Origin: Pseudomonas sp. B21-028
GTDB lineage: Bacteria > Pseudomonadota > Gammaproteobacteria > Pseudomonadales > Pseudomonadaceae
Assembly (NCBI RefSeq): GCF_024749045.1
Contig: NZ_CP087184.1
Coordinates: forward strand, 3,224,001-3,288,000
Direction: 5' to 3'
Length of the DNA stretch: 64,000 bases
Shown: positions 43,881 to 53,096 of the stretch, piece after piece
Layout: every line of letters starts with the position of its first letter
How positions within the stretch are numbered: the stretch's first letter is position 1
Made by a program: the position numbers and the translations under genes
Notes under the pieces: model-generated
The model's input: the letters and a program-made list of their open reading frames with translations, nothing else
What the model was told of the DNA's origin: nothing
The model's database searches: none

Positions 43881-43914
43881 GGGTGTGGTGCTACGCCCTA
43901 GAACCACCACACCC
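43881..43914 (+). terminator. Hairpin downstream of the dapA-like gene
   Basis: GGGTGTGGTG (43881-43890) pairs perfectly with CACCACACCC (43905-43914), 19 bp after the stop. No U-run follows, so it may stabilise the 3' end or aid factor-dependent termination. Confidence 0.5.
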
Positions 43915-44145
43915 TAAGCGTCGTGCAGTTTTGGCGTTAATCAGGCTCAGCCAGCGTAGTGAATAGCCATGTGACGAGTTACTGCCGCATGAGTGACAGC
44001 CGGCGTAATCAGGCAAGGCGGGGTCGCCGTTCCTTTACTTCAGATCACACAGAACACGATATCATTGTGCCTTCATTGGGTATGCAACACCTGGCTCTGC
44101 CCTTTCGATCAGAAACCCGTTCCAGGTGATTAGGAATAATGGAAT

Positions 44146-45771
44146 ATGCAAAGCTGGAAAATCAGGACACATCTCCTATTGCTCACTAGCTCGTTACTGT
44201 TTGGTTTGTTGTGTGTCGGCGGCCTCGGACTCTTTGGGATGCAATCCGCTGTACGCAGCCTGGAGACAGTCTATCTCGATCGAGTCGTACCCCTTAGAGA
44301 CTTGAAAAAAATTGCTGACCTATACGCCGTGGACATCGTCGATGCTACCCACAAGACGCGGAACGGCACCTTTACCAAAGCCGAATCGCTGACCCGTATA
44401 GAGCAAGCCCAGCGGGAAATCGATCAAACATGGCAAGCCTATAAATCGACGGAACTGATCCCGGCAGAAACGCATCTGATCGCGCAAATCGAGCCACTGA
44501 TGGACGCCTCCCGCGGGCCATTGCAAAACCTGCAGAGCATGTTGCGTCAGAACGACGATGCCGGTATCGCGCGCTTTGCGACCGATCAGTTGTATCCACT
44601 GATTGACCCCTTATCAGCCAAATTCTCCGAGCTGATCGAAGTGCAACTGGTCGAAGCCAAAAGCCAGTTCGATCAGCAGCAGATCGCCTACACCTTTTAT
44701 CTCAAACTCAGCCTGTTGATTCTGGTCTTGGCGCTGGCCACCGGTGCGGCCTACGGGTTGTACTTTTCCAGGCTATTGAGCCGCCAACTCGGTGCTGAAC
44801 CCACAGAACTCGCCGCCATCAGCTCGAACATAGCCCAAGGAAAACTGGCCAGTACACAGCTGGATCAGCAACAGCCATCGACCGGGGTTCTGCACTCCGT
44901 TCAGGCTATGCGTCATAGCCTGCGCGAAGTGATCGGCAAGATCGGCCATGCTTCCGAGCAGATCGAGGGTACCACCCTGCAATTGTCGGCTTCTTCCGAA
45001 CAGGGAATGAGCAGTGCCGCCCTGCAAAGCGAGACAGCTTCGTCCATGGCCGCCACGGTAGAGCAACTTTCCGTGAGCATCACCCATATTGCCGACAACG
45101 CAAAACAGGCCCAGAGCACCACGCAGAAAGCGGGACAAATCACCGATGACGGCATGGCGGTGATGCACGAGTCCATTCAGGAAATGGGATACATTGCCGA
45201 TCTGGTTGCGCAAAGCTCATCCGATATCGATCAGTTGGCTATTCAGTCGAGCGACATCAGCCTGATTGTCGGTGTGATCCGGGGCATCGCTGAACAGACC
45301 AATCTTCTTGCGTTGAATGCCGCCATCGAAGCGGCCCGAGCCGGCGAACAAGGACGAGGTTTTGCCGTAGTAGCAGACGAAGTTCGCGGCCTGGCTGCTC
45401 GTACCGCTCAATCCACCACGGAAATCGTCACGTTGGTCAGCGCGATTCAAAACGGCATGAGCAAAGCCAAAGAGAGCATGGCCGCAGGCTCCGAGCGCGT
45501 GACCCATGGCCAGAAACTGGTCGAAAGTGCAGGCGAGTCCATGAGCAGGATCAAGAGCGCGCTGGACGAATCTCTTGCTGCTGTCAGTTTCATTTCGTTG
45601 TCGTTGCAGGAACAGCGCGCAGCCAGTGAGCAGGTCGCGTGCAACGTAGAAAAAATGGCACAAAGCGTCGAGGAGAACGCCGCCGCCCAAGGAGGGATCG
45701 TGCGAACGACCCAGGAACTCAAGGCGATGTCCAATGGACTGGAAGTGATTCTGCGGCGGTTCAGCGTCTAA
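44146..45771 (+). CDS. Methyl-accepting chemotaxis protein with four-helix-bundle sensor
   Basis: The 541-residue receptor has TM1 at about 8-30, a periplasmic four-helix bundle of about 155 residues (Tar/4HB type), TM2 at about 185-207, a HAMP region, and a cytoplasmic domain with the tip [36 protein letters not shown]. No CheR/CheB tethering pentapeptide is seen at the C-terminus (LRRFSV). The ligand is unknown. GGAAT lies just before the ATG at 44146. It is a single gene. Confidence 0.9.
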   Translation: MQSWKIRTHLLLLTSSLLFGLLCVGGLGLFGMQSAVRSLETVYLDRVVPLRDLKKIADLYAVDIVDATHKTRNGTFTKAESLTRIEQAQREIDQTWQAYKSTELIPAETHLIAQIEPLMDASRGPLQNLQSMLRQNDDAGIARFATDQLYPLIDPLSAKFSELIEVQLVEAKSQFDQQQIAYTFYLKLSLLILVLALATGAAYGLYFSRLLSRQLGAEPTELAAISSNIAQGKLASTQLDQQQPSTGVLHSVQAMRHSLREVIGKIGHASEQIEGTTLQLSASSEQGMSSAALQSETASSMAATVEQLSVSITHIADNAKQAQSTTQKAGQITDDGMAVMHESIQEMGYIADLVAQSSSDIDQLAIQSSDISLIVGVIRGIAEQTNLLALNAAIEAARAGEQGRGFAVVADEVRGLAARTAQSTTEIVTLVSAIQNGMSKAKESMAAGSERVTHGQKLVESAGESMSRIKSALDESLAAVSFISLSLQEQRAASEQVACNVEKMAQSVEENAAAQGGIVRTTQELKAMSNGLEVILRRFSV

Positions 45772-45876
45772 TCGCAACGACCGCGGGCGGGTAAGAGGCG
45801 GGGCTTAGCAATCGGCTAGAGAGTTGAACCTTGAGCAACTACGCCGGCCTAGGAGGCTGGGTTCCCGCTGCCCCGC

Positions 45877-47334
45877 TCAAAAGTAACCAAGCACCCACTC
45901 CTGAACAGCTGGCGTGTCATTTATGTCGCCATCGAAAACATATCGCGGCTCATAACCTTGATTATTCCCCCGCACTCGATCTCTCCAGACCTTCAAGGGC
46001 AACCAGAACCGCGCCCCGCTTGGCAAGACCTGAGAGCCAATGTCGATATACAACGTGTCACCACTCGTTGGTAAACCAAAATGGATCGCTCCGGGAACGG
46101 CCAGAACCGCATCGGCAAAATCCAGACAGGCACTTGCACAGAATGAATCCGTCACCAGCACAAGCTGGCCTTTGAATGTCTTTGGGTTCGAATCCTTAGA
46201 GCGGTCTTGATCGAGCGAAGGCGTTTCTGGCTGTCGTAACCAGTCTTTCCTCTCCACAAGCGCAGCGCTCATCGACTCACGCATACCAGAAACAAACTTG
46301 TAGGTGTCGCTGTTTTTTTCGTAACCGTTTTCCATGCTGGCCAACGCGTTATTCAGTGTGGCAAGCGCAAGAGGAGAAACCCGCCACATTGCATACGACC
46401 GAGAGGATTGATCCAGGTTTTCGACAAACGGTTCACCCAATAAAGCAGACAAAATTCTTGCCCCGACCAAGCTGTTACCACCGCGATTGCCACGTGTATC
46501 AAGTACAACAAGCTTGGCATCATCGATGTGCTTGAGAGCGCCGAGCATTTTTTCGAGGGACGTATTCTCGGCTGCCGAAGGTGCAAAATTCGATGCGTGC
46601 ACCCAATAGCGCCCGCCTCCGAGGTTCCTCAGGACCTGAGGTGGTTGAGGCTGAGCCAGCAAATTGTTTAGTTGCCCGCGATCCTCCTGCCATGACAACG
46701 TAAAGTTTTGCTGCACTCCGTTCGGCAGAACGACCAGGCAATGGCTTGCCCGTTTACGGGCAAGCACTGGATAGTCCGCATCATCAACGGTCAAATGCTT
46801 GGCCAAGTAATTCCAGGTGGATTTCAAATCCAGTCGGCGATCTACATAAGGCGATATTTCGTCAGCCAATATCTCGCGGACCGGTTTCCCGTCACACGAG
46901 ATGACTCTCGAGTCGATTGGAGGCAAAGGGACAGGCCACTCCTTTGCGATACGACTGACGACAAAGTCCTCCCCTCTCCTATCCAGCACGTAACCGGCCC
47001 AGGAAGATTTGCCTTTGCTGGATGGATAAACGCCTACATGGCCGTCCTTGAATCCTGAAATATAGAAACCCCGAACGGCTTGAGCATCCCTCTCCGAGCT
47101 GACACGCTGGGCCAACTGCTTTGCCTCGCGATAGCCTCGCTCAACCCAGTCAGTAAAACCTTTATTTTCCTGATCTATGGCGCCTGGGTGAGAGGAAACG
47201 ATCAGTTGGTGAACGGCGGAAAGGTCTCTCACCGTCATGTCGACTAATCCATCCTTGGGCGACTCATCGGCAAACACAGAGCCGACAACCCCGACGCTCA
47301 GAACTACAGTCAAAAAACCTTTAACAACATCCAT
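45877..47334 (-). CDS. S41 family peptidase-like exported protein
   Basis: The 485-residue protein has a signal peptide (FLTVVLSVGVVGSVFA), an N-terminal helical region, a central domain with GYVLDRRGEDFVVSRIAKEWPVPLPPIDSRVISCDGKPV that resembles a PDZ-like segment, and the S41 core: KLVVLDTRGNRGGNSLVG and LVLVTDSFCASACLDFADAV. The serine in CASAC sits where the tail-specific protease nucleophile belongs. The Lys of the Ser-Lys dyad cannot be placed with confidence. Substrates would be periplasmic. The base composition is somewhat lower in GC than average for the window. Confidence 0.8.
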   Translation of the reverse strand: MDVVKGFLTVVLSVGVVGSVFADESPKDGLVDMTVRDLSAVHQLIVSSHPGAIDQENKGFTDWVERGYREAKQLAQRVSSERDAQAVRGFYISGFKDGHVGVYPSSKGKSSWAGYVLDRRGEDFVVSRIAKEWPVPLPPIDSRVISCDGKPVREILADEISPYVDRRLDLKSTWNYLAKHLTVDDADYPVLARKRASHCLVVLPNGVQQNFTLSWQEDRGQLNNLLAQPQPPQVLRNLGGGRYWVHASNFAPSAAENTSLEKMLGALKHIDDAKLVVLDTRGNRGGNSLVGARILSALLGEPFVENLDQSSRSYAMWRVSPLALATLNNALASMENGYEKNSDTYKFVSGMRESMSAALVERKDWLRQPETPSLDQDRSKDSNPKTFKGQLVLVTDSFCASACLDFADAVLAVPGAIHFGLPTSGDTLYIDIGSQVLPSGARFWLPLKVWRDRVRGNNQGYEPRYVFDGDINDTPAVQEWVLGYF

Positions 47335-47383
47335 ATCAAAACGATCGACCGTGTAAGAGTTTCCATGCCAAAGCTGATTGTAC

Positions 47384-47812
47384 CTATTTGTCTCCTAGAA
47401 CAACTCCGCGCTTGAAGATCTCCAACGTCTTCGGCCCGATACCGTTAAAACTGAGCAACCACTGCTCAAACTCAGCTACTTCCATTGACCCGCTCTGCAA
47501 CGCGTTCATTCGAGATTCCAGTTCGGTATCCAGGCCCACACCAAGCTCGTGCAGTCGCCGCGCCGTGGATTCATCGTATCGTGCGTAGCCCGCTTGCCCG
47601 AGGAGCCTGACAAGATCTCGATGTGGGCATCGGGCGAGCTTTGCAGGCGTATCCAGGCCATATCGATCAACCAGATTCCGGTACGCCTCAATGGCGACAG
47701 AGGAACGAATCCTTTTACCGATCAGAAAACTGGCGAGCAGCCACCGATACACTCCGTGGCCGCTCGGGTTGTCCGTCTCAATACCGAGATCGGCAGTGGA
47801 AATTGGGGTCAC
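47384..47812 (-). CDS. Helix-hairpin-helix (endonuclease III-like) protein
   Basis: The 142-residue product ends with LLSFNGIGPKTLEIFKRGVV, a helix-hairpin-helix DNA-binding motif. Upstream helices (YRWLLASFLIGKRIRSSVAIEAYRNLVDRYG, LVRLLGQAGYARYDESTARRLHEL) resemble the endonuclease III/DNA glycosylase fold without its Fe-S cluster or an obvious catalytic Lys. It starts with GTG at 47812, overlapping the TGA of the DUF2188 gene as GTGA, so translation is coupled. A DNA repair or nucleic acid binding role is inference. Confidence 0.75.
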   Translation of the reverse strand: MTPISTADLGIETDNPSGHGVYRWLLASFLIGKRIRSSVAIEAYRNLVDRYGLDTPAKLARCPHRDLVRLLGQAGYARYDESTARRLHELGVGLDTELESRMNALQSGSMEVAEFEQWLLSFNGIGPKTLEIFKRGVVLGDK

Positions 47813-48033
47813 CCCTTCGATCGCCTGGGGTCAGCGGAACGCGGATAGGTGCGTTCTTCCTCAATGGAGCCGTCGGATTTGTGAATCTTCACCGAGGCGG
47901 TTTTGCCATCAAAGAAATCTGTCAGAGCGCTCATCAACTCCTGCTTGGTGGCCGCTTTTTTGGAAGCACGCTCTGCACCGGCTTTCTTCAGTTCCCAGCC
48001 ATCTGCAGAAGGGCTCAGGTGATAGTTGTCCAT
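47809..48033 (-). CDS. DUF2188 domain protein
   Basis: The 74-residue protein reads MDNYHLSPSADGWELKKAGA, then ASKKAATKQELMSALTDFFDGKTASVKIHKSDGSIEEERTYP. It matches the DUF2188 pattern (YHV...GW.vk..ga..a....tk.eAi......a......v.ihk.DG.i..ertY). Its role is unknown. The ATG at 48033 follows GAGGAGCAAGG. It lies 17 bp after the small acidic gene and overlaps the next by four bases. Confidence 0.8.
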   Translation of the reverse strand: MDNYHLSPSADGWELKKAGAERASKKAATKQELMSALTDFFDGKTASVKIHKSDGSIEEERTYPRSADPRRSKG

Positions 48034-48050
48034 TGCCTTGCTCCTCACAT

Positions 48051-48209
48051 TTAAATGGATTCTGCTTCGTCCTGAATATCTTCCTCCGCCTCGGCTGCAT
48101 CGGTGGCGTCGGCATCGTTCAAGGGCGGTGAAGTGGGCTTTTCCGGATCGTTTATGTAGGGCACGCCGCTAGGGCCGTGCTCTTCATGTCCTTCAGTCTC
48201 AGGCTGCAT
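48051..48209 (-). CDS. Small acidic protein
   Basis: The 52-residue product starts MQPETEGHEEHGPSGVPYIN and ends in AEAEEDIQDEAESI. It is strongly acidic, proline-rich in the middle and probably disordered. AAGGAG lies seven bases before the ATG, which makes it a well-supported gene despite its size. It is first of three tightly packed minus-strand genes (this, DUF2188, HhH protein). Confidence 0.65.
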   Translation of the reverse strand: MQPETEGHEEHGPSGVPYINDPEKPTSPPLNDADATDAAEAEEDIQDEAESI

Positions 48210-48409
48210 GCTGGTTCTCCTTCATCTTTCTGATAGTGATTGGAGGACAGGCGTGGCGAGGCGTTCAATGCTTTACGAGTTTGCGTTAGCTTTAGCCCGA
48301 CTACCTGAGATTGAATGAGCAAGGCTTGATCGACACGCTTCGATAAGCTCACGAAAAGCTATGCCGCCATGGTTTCACTGGCTTATTCCATGCAATGTTT
48401 GCGACATCT

Positions 48410-48429
48410 CTTTTCTTACAGAGCCTAGG
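48410..48429. repeat. Solo terminus of the palindromic MITE
   Basis: CTTTTCTTACAGAGCCTAGG matches the right end of the element at 51450-51593 at 19 of 20 positions. No partner arm was found within 200 bp, so this is a degraded or truncated copy. Confidence 0.6.
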
Positions 48430-48474
48430 TAAGACAGGACACTGGAAATCGCTTCTAATGTATTTTTATCCACT

Positions 48475-48984
48475 TCAATTCCTACTTGCCTTCCTTAAAT
48501 AGAAGGCGGAAATGCAAAGTGCAAAAAAACCAACGCCACCGAGAATCCAAACACTATCTTTCTTACCTTTAGCCAACCTCTCCTCGGACATCGCTCTACT
48601 GATGATCTCTTTACCATCCACCACCAGAACTACTAATTTCCGCTGGCCCAACGCAGGCAAAAACTTTTGCTCATACCAGAAAACACGGGCACGCTTCCCT
48701 AACAAATCTGAACTTTTCTGCTTTGTTATGCACGTAGGATAGCCTCCTAAATTTGAAGCACAGGTAAACCGGTATACATTCTCCCCATCGCTGATTTTTG
48801 TGATGGCTTTACCCTTAAACCTTTCCTCTGAAAGAACACCTGACGACTCGTTTAATATAACCGGAATGTGTGATATGGACTGATGCCACAAAATAACAAT
48901 CATAAACCCCAAATAACCAACAAAACTAAAGATGGCAAAATTTCTGTAGGCAACCCTAGATTGATCGGAAATGTTAGTACCCAT
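48475..48984 (-). CDS. AT-rich hypothetical membrane protein
   Basis: The 169-residue protein has a hydrophobic helix at each end (NFAIFSFVGYLGFMIVIL, about 15-32, and VWILGGVGFFALCISAFYL, about 145-163). A periplasmic or cytoplasmic beta-rich domain lies between, with two Cys (FTCASNLGGYPTCI) and KRARVFWYEQKFLPALGQRKLVVLVVDGKEI. The shape resembles DUF3592-type proteins, but the family is not certain. It is AT-rich compared with its surroundings, so probably acquired. Confidence 0.7.
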   Translation of the reverse strand: MGTNISDQSRVAYRNFAIFSFVGYLGFMIVILWHQSISHIPVILNESSGVLSEERFKGKAITKISDGENVYRFTCASNLGGYPTCITKQKSSDLLGKRARVFWYEQKFLPALGQRKLVVLVVDGKEIISRAMSEERLAKGKKDSVWILGGVGFFALCISAFYLRKASRN

Positions 48985-49295
48985 CTTCTCTCCACCAAAA
49001 AATAATTATCTGTTTGCCAGCTCAATCAGGATTGAGCATCGCCCTGAGTCCCTCCGACAGATGCTGCTCTGGGCGGCTGTCGCTACTCCACCGACCGTGT
49101 GAATAGCCAATTGCTGAACTGCGCCATCCGCCGGTGCCGTTAAGTGCATCAAATGATCAGGTTGTTCAGCCTTTCTAACCCCCTGAGTCAGTGATGCTAT
49201 CTATTGCGAACAGTGTGTAGCATGGCGCTGGTTGCCTCTGACGAAGAGGCACTAATGCGAGCGTAGACTAGAAAGTTGCGGCGAACTAAAGACAC
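48985..49295. other. Non-coding gap
   Basis: About 310 bp with no convincing frame, promoter or repeat. One stretch (about 49020-49090) is GC-rich between AT-rich genes. Confidence 0.4.
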
Positions 49296-49604
49296 TTAGA
49301 TCAAAATGCTATCACGCCATTTTCTGTTAAGTATTAGTTGGAGGCTACCCTGCTTGCGCCTCTTGGAAAGGAAAGCATTATTGACGTCAATTTTGCGATT
49401 CGCGTCTATGAAGAATTCTTGACGCCAGAGAAATTCTGTAAGTTTTTCGCCGCCATAAGGAAATGGCAACCGTTGTTGCACGACTCGATAGGCTTCTTGG
49501 AAAAAAATATCTGATGAAGTCCTGTGGTATCCATTATCAAACGTCCGCAGGTATGATTTGCAATAAGCTGTTTTCATAGCTGTTCGAATATCTCTCGCTT
49601 CCAA
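49296..49604 (-). CDS. Doubtful AT-rich hypothetical protein
   Basis: A 102-codon minus-strand frame contains protein-like text such as FFQEAYRVVQQRLPFPYGGEKLTEFLWRQEFFIDANRKIDVNNAFL. It begins with TTG at 49604 or an ATG at 49577, and no strong ribosome binding site is visible. It may be a gene, a truncated gene or chance. Composition is AT-rich, as in the neighbouring orphan. Confidence 0.35.
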   Translation of the reverse strand: MEARDIRTAMKTAYCKSYLRTFDNGYHRTSSDIFFQEAYRVVQQRLPFPYGGEKLTEFLWRQEFFIDANRKIDVNNAFLSKRRKQGSLQLILNRKWRDSILI

Positions 49605-49981
49605 TGTTTCTATAAAATCACACAGAATCGACTGAGAAACGATAGACCTCGACTACCTATATCGAATACAAAAGAAACATCGCTATCAATCGAGTCAGGC
49701 TTAATTTCAGACAAAATTAAAGCGAGCCAATATCTAGACCACCGATCCCGGCTTGGCTCTGACCGATAAGCACAGTATGGCTCGCCGCACCGAACAATTG
49801 ATCACCCGCGCTAAAGCAGTCTTGGTGGCGTCCTTGTGTCCATGGCAGGATTTGGTCTCAGATAATCAGATATGGTTACCCACTTTACTGAGTCGTAACC
49901 ACCCAAAATTAACAACGTTTAACTCACCAGCCAGCCCCCCGCGACCAATAATCAGGCCCTCTTCAGCGAACTGGCTACAGC
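49605..49981. other. Gap upstream of the BenF-like porin
   Basis: About 375 bp. The left half is AT-rich and featureless. A plus-strand frame from 49753 overlaps the porin start and does not look like a real protein. No BenR-type box was found here. Confidence 0.4.
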
Positions 49982-51358
49982 ATGCGTACCGCAACCCAAG
50001 TACTGAAAACCCGGAGCCTTCACAGCAATAAGGCCCGCGCGCAACCATGGCCACGATCCAGGCTCTGGTTATCCATGTTGCTAATCGGCACCTGCGGCAC
50101 GGCCCTGGCCGCCGAGCCATCGGCGCAAGGCTTTATGGACGGTTCAACCCTGGATGTGCTGAGCCGAAATTTCTTCCTGCAGAATGACTACCGGTCCCCC
50201 TCCCCGGCGAACAAAAACTATAAACAAGAGTGGGCCCAGGGCTTCATCGCCTCATTTGCCTCCGGCTTTACCCCCGGCACCGTCGGTTTCGGTGTCGATG
50301 CCCATGGTTTTCTCGGTGTGAAACTGGATGGAGGCAAGGGGCATTCCGGAACGGGTTTGCTGCCGCTGGATTCGGATGGTCGCAGTGAGAGCGACTTCTC
50401 CAGTGCCGGTGGCGCGTTGAAGCTGCGCGCGTCCCGAACCACCTTGGCCTACGGTGAGATGACCGTGGAAACCCCGGTGTTCGACACCGCCGACAAACGC
50501 CTGCAACCGGAATACGCCACGGGGTTTCTGCTCGACAGCCGGGAGGTCGACGACGTGCATTTACAGGCCGGACGCTTCACCGCTTTCAAGAATCAGGAAG
50601 CCTCGACCCGCAAAGGGGATTTCACCGGTTATGGGGTGAGCACCGAGACCGGCAGTATCACTTTCCTCGGCGCCCAATTATTCGAGGATCAGCCGTTGGG
50701 CGGTGCTCTGTACGCGTCCGAGCTGAGTGACACCTGGCGTCAGTACTACGCCAACCTGCATCTGAAGCAATCCGGGTTCTTTCTGGACAGCAACGTTTAT
50801 CACACTCAGGCTTACGGCAACGCCGTGGCCGGCGCGATTGATAACACCGCTTATAGCTTGTCTGGCAAATATACTGTCGGCGCTCAGGGATTCACCCTGG
50901 CTTATCAGAAGATCCATGGCGACACGCCCTTCGACTTTGTCGGCGGTGACTCGATCTACCTCGCCAATTCCATCAAATACGCTGACTTCAACGGTGCCGG
51001 CGAACACTCGTGGCAGGCCCGCTACGACCTCGATTTGGGGGCTTTCGGTGTCCCGGGGTTGAAATTCATGACCCGCTACGTTATCGGTCGCGGCATCGAC
51101 GGTACCCACGCCCCCCAAGGTGGGGCGTACAACCCATTTGCTTCGGACGCCGGCCAGTTCGTCCCGCAACAAGGGGATGGCGGACGCCATTGGGAGCGGG
51201 ATATCGATCTGCACTACATCGTGCAATCGGGGCCGGCCAAGGATTTGTCCGTGCAGGTGTCCCAAGTGTCACATCGGGCCAATAGCGCTCAGGGCGGGGA
51301 TGACATTGACCGGATTTACATCGTGATTGAGTACCCCCTCAAGTTGGGACGTTTTTAA
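49982..51358 (+). CDS. OprD family porin, BenF-like
   Basis: The 458-residue protein has a long basic signal region ending in GTCGTALAAEPS (about 45) and the OprD body: TLDVLSRNFFLQNDYR, QEWAQGFIASFASGFTPGTVGFGVDAHGFLGVKLDGG, RASRTTLAYGEMTVETPVFDTADKRLQPE, YQKIHGDTPFDFVGGDSIYLANSIKYADFNGAGEHSWQARYDLDLGAFGVPGLKFMTRY, and a terminal GRF aromatic end. Being within 1 kb of benDCBA suggests benzoate uptake (BenF type). It is on the opposite strand and convergent with them, so not in their operon. The ribosome binding site at 49982 is weak. Confidence 0.88.
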   Translation: MRTATQVLKTRSLHSNKARAQPWPRSRLWLSMLLIGTCGTALAAEPSAQGFMDGSTLDVLSRNFFLQNDYRSPSPANKNYKQEWAQGFIASFASGFTPGTVGFGVDAHGFLGVKLDGGKGHSGTGLLPLDSDGRSESDFSSAGGALKLRASRTTLAYGEMTVETPVFDTADKRLQPEYATGFLLDSREVDDVHLQAGRFTAFKNQEASTRKGDFTGYGVSTETGSITFLGAQLFEDQPLGGALYASELSDTWRQYYANLHLKQSGFFLDSNVYHTQAYGNAVAGAIDNTAYSLSGKYTVGAQGFTLAYQKIHGDTPFDFVGGDSIYLANSIKYADFNGAGEHSWQARYDLDLGAFGVPGLKFMTRYVIGRGIDGTHAPQGGAYNPFASDAGQFVPQQGDGGRHWERDIDLHYIVQSGPAKDLSVQVSQVSHRANSAQGGDDIDRIYIVIEYPLKLGRF

Positions 51359-51449
51359 CCGGGTCGCTTCACGGTGGCCTTGAATATCCTCTACCGCCGA
51401 GGAGGCATCGCTACCCACAGCTCTATGACTTCGGGATCGGCCTGAACCT

Positions 51450-51593
51450 TAGCCTCTGTACGAAAAGCCTTGAGACTCGTTCATGCTGCGTTGAAAACAG
51501 CCTCGGAATGCTCATGTACTCCAGTACACTGCGCTTCCTCGGCTGTTTTCGCCTTGCCTGACCTTCGTCTCAAGACTTTTCGTACAGAGCCTA
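51450..51593. mobile_element. Palindromic MITE-like element, 144 bp
   Basis: The left half from TAGCCTCTGTACGAAAAG and the reverse complement of the right half from TAGGCTCTGTACGAAAAG match at 25 of the first 27 positions. They match again across GAAAACAGCC in the interior, so the whole unit can fold into one long hairpin. It encodes nothing. The structure fits a non-autonomous miniature transposable element. A solo end lies at 48410. Confidence 0.7.
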
Positions 51594-51962
51594 GGGAAAA
51601 CCATTCGTGGTATTTCCGTCGTCCTTCATATTTTGTATGTATAGCCCAATTTGTGCCCAATCCTCACTGAGCTCGAAATCAAAAACGTCTAGCGAGGATA
51701 ATTTCCGGACCTCATCAAAATCGACATGAGCCAATAACAACCCAGCGCCAGTATTGGCAAAAGTTGCAGCATCAGCAACATGAGAGGCGACTATGAAGCC
51801 TACAGATATAGCCTCCACCCATAAAAAAGGAGTTTTATAAGCTGGTTGTTTTCCGAGAGTTCTATGGGCGACCAAAGAATCCAGGTAATCATTCATTGTG
51901 GGTTGGGTATGTTTAAACTTTCTCTTTTTCAACTTAACAAAATAGATATGGTAATTCGCCAT
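51591..51962 (-). CDS. Hypothetical protein whose stop codon lies in the MITE end
   Basis: The 123-residue product begins MANYHIYFVKLKKRKFKHTQ and contains SVGFIVASHVADAATFANTGAGLLLAHVDFDEVRKLSSLDVFDFELSEDWAQI. It is AT-rich and not recognised. GGAGG lies nine bases upstream of the ATG, so it is a real gene or recent relic. Its TAG stop is formed by the first bases of the MITE-like element, so the original C-terminus may have been longer. Confidence 0.6.
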   Translation of the reverse strand: MANYHIYFVKLKKRKFKHTQPTMNDYLDSLVAHRTLGKQPAYKTPFLWVEAISVGFIVASHVADAATFANTGAGLLLAHVDFDEVRKLSSLDVFDFELSEDWAQIGLYIQNMKDDGNTTNGFP

Positions 51963-52302
51963 CGTCGCCTTCCTCCATTCTGGCTACATGCGCCCACTCT
52001 GTCCCCGACAATTCGCCGCCTCAAAAAACACCTCAAGCATCTCGTAAACCCCACTTGGACGATTCACGCGAACCGACGAGGCAATCGGCTGGCACGCAAG
52101 CCTATCGGCTCGGTGTCCAGCCGGATCGCATCGATGCGGATCACTGGGCAAACGCCCAGTAAATCAGGCGCAGCTATCATCGTACACCCTCCCGGGTTCG
52201 TCCATGACCCACGACCTGGACAAACACATGCAGGTCAGCGCATAACCTGACCGACGCAGGCGCCGTTCACCATGCTTACCAGCGCGGGCGCCATTTACCG
52301 AA
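51963..52302. other. Gap downstream of benD
   Basis: About 340 bp. A short plus-strand frame at 52204 (MTHDLDKHMQVSA) has no support. No terminator for the ben operon and no further ben gene (benK, benE) was seen. Confidence 0.4.
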
Positions 52303-53064
52303 TCAGCCGAGGTCGCCGCCACTGACCGGCAGCGTCACGCCGGTGATATAGGAAGCCTCATCCGAAGCAAGGAACAGGATCGCCGCGACCTGTTCATCGA
52401 TCGTCCCGTAGCGTTTCATCAAGCTGCTTTGAATCGTCTGGTCGACGATTTCCTGATACCAGACCTTCTCTTCTTCGGTTGGCTGCGCGGTATTGCGAGG
52501 GATACGTCGCGGTGGCGCTTCGGTGCCCCCGGTCGCGATCGCATTGACCCGGATACCACGCTCGGCATTCTCGAAAGCCAGGCAAGCGGTCAAGGCGTTA
52601 ACCCCGCCTTTGGCTGCGCCATAAGGAACCCGGTTGATGCTGCGGGTGGCAATTGACGAGACGTTAACAATCGCGCCACTCCCTTGTTTGAGCATGTAGG
52701 GCAACGCCGCGTGACAGCACCACAGGGTCGGGAACAACGAGCGACGCACTTCAGACTCTATTTGCGTGGCCTGATAATGCTCAAACGGTTTGGTCCAAAT
52801 TGTCCCGCCCACGTTGTTGATCAATATATCTAGGCTGCCGAAGGTCTCCACGGCGGTGGCCATCACTGACATGCACTCCGTATGTATCTCCAGATCGGCA
52901 ACCAGGGTCAATACGTCGTCCTGTTTGAGCTCATGCACCAGCTCGGATCGATCAACCGCGACAACCCGCGCGCCTTCGGCCAGCAGTTGCTCGCAAATGC
53001 GCCGACCGATTCCTTGAGCTGCGCCAGTGACTAGCGCGACCTTGTTCTCGAATCTGTTTTTCAT
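52303..53064 (-). CDS. benD: Benzoate cis-diol dehydrogenase
   Basis: The 253-residue SDR converts 1,6-dihydroxycyclohexa-2,4-diene-1-carboxylate to catechol with NAD. It has TGAAQGIG near the N-terminus, LINNVGGTIWTKPFEHYQ, VNVSSIATRSINRVPYGAAKGG with the Tyr-Lys pair, and ends in SYITGVTLPVSGGDLG. It is last of the ben genes, 32 bp after benC. The length and context match BenD/XylL. No catechol dioxygenase gene is in the window. Confidence 0.92.
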   Translation of the reverse strand: MKNRFENKVALVTGAAQGIGRRICEQLLAEGARVVAVDRSELVHELKQDDVLTLVADLEIHTECMSVMATAVETFGSLDILINNVGGTIWTKPFEHYQATQIESEVRRSLFPTLWCCHAALPYMLKQGSGAIVNVSSIATRSINRVPYGAAKGGVNALTACLAFENAERGIRVNAIATGGTEAPPRRIPRNTAQPTEEEKVWYQEIVDQTIQSSLMKRYGTIDEQVAAILFLASDEASYITGVTLPVSGGDLG

Positions 53065-53096
53065 GACAACCTCGGACGGAATGTTCCCGTAACGAT

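Noticed and set aside
49753-50031. A 92-codon plus-strand frame before the BenF-like porin
   Set aside because: It overlaps the porin signal peptide in another frame, is proline-rich without structure and has no ribosome binding site.
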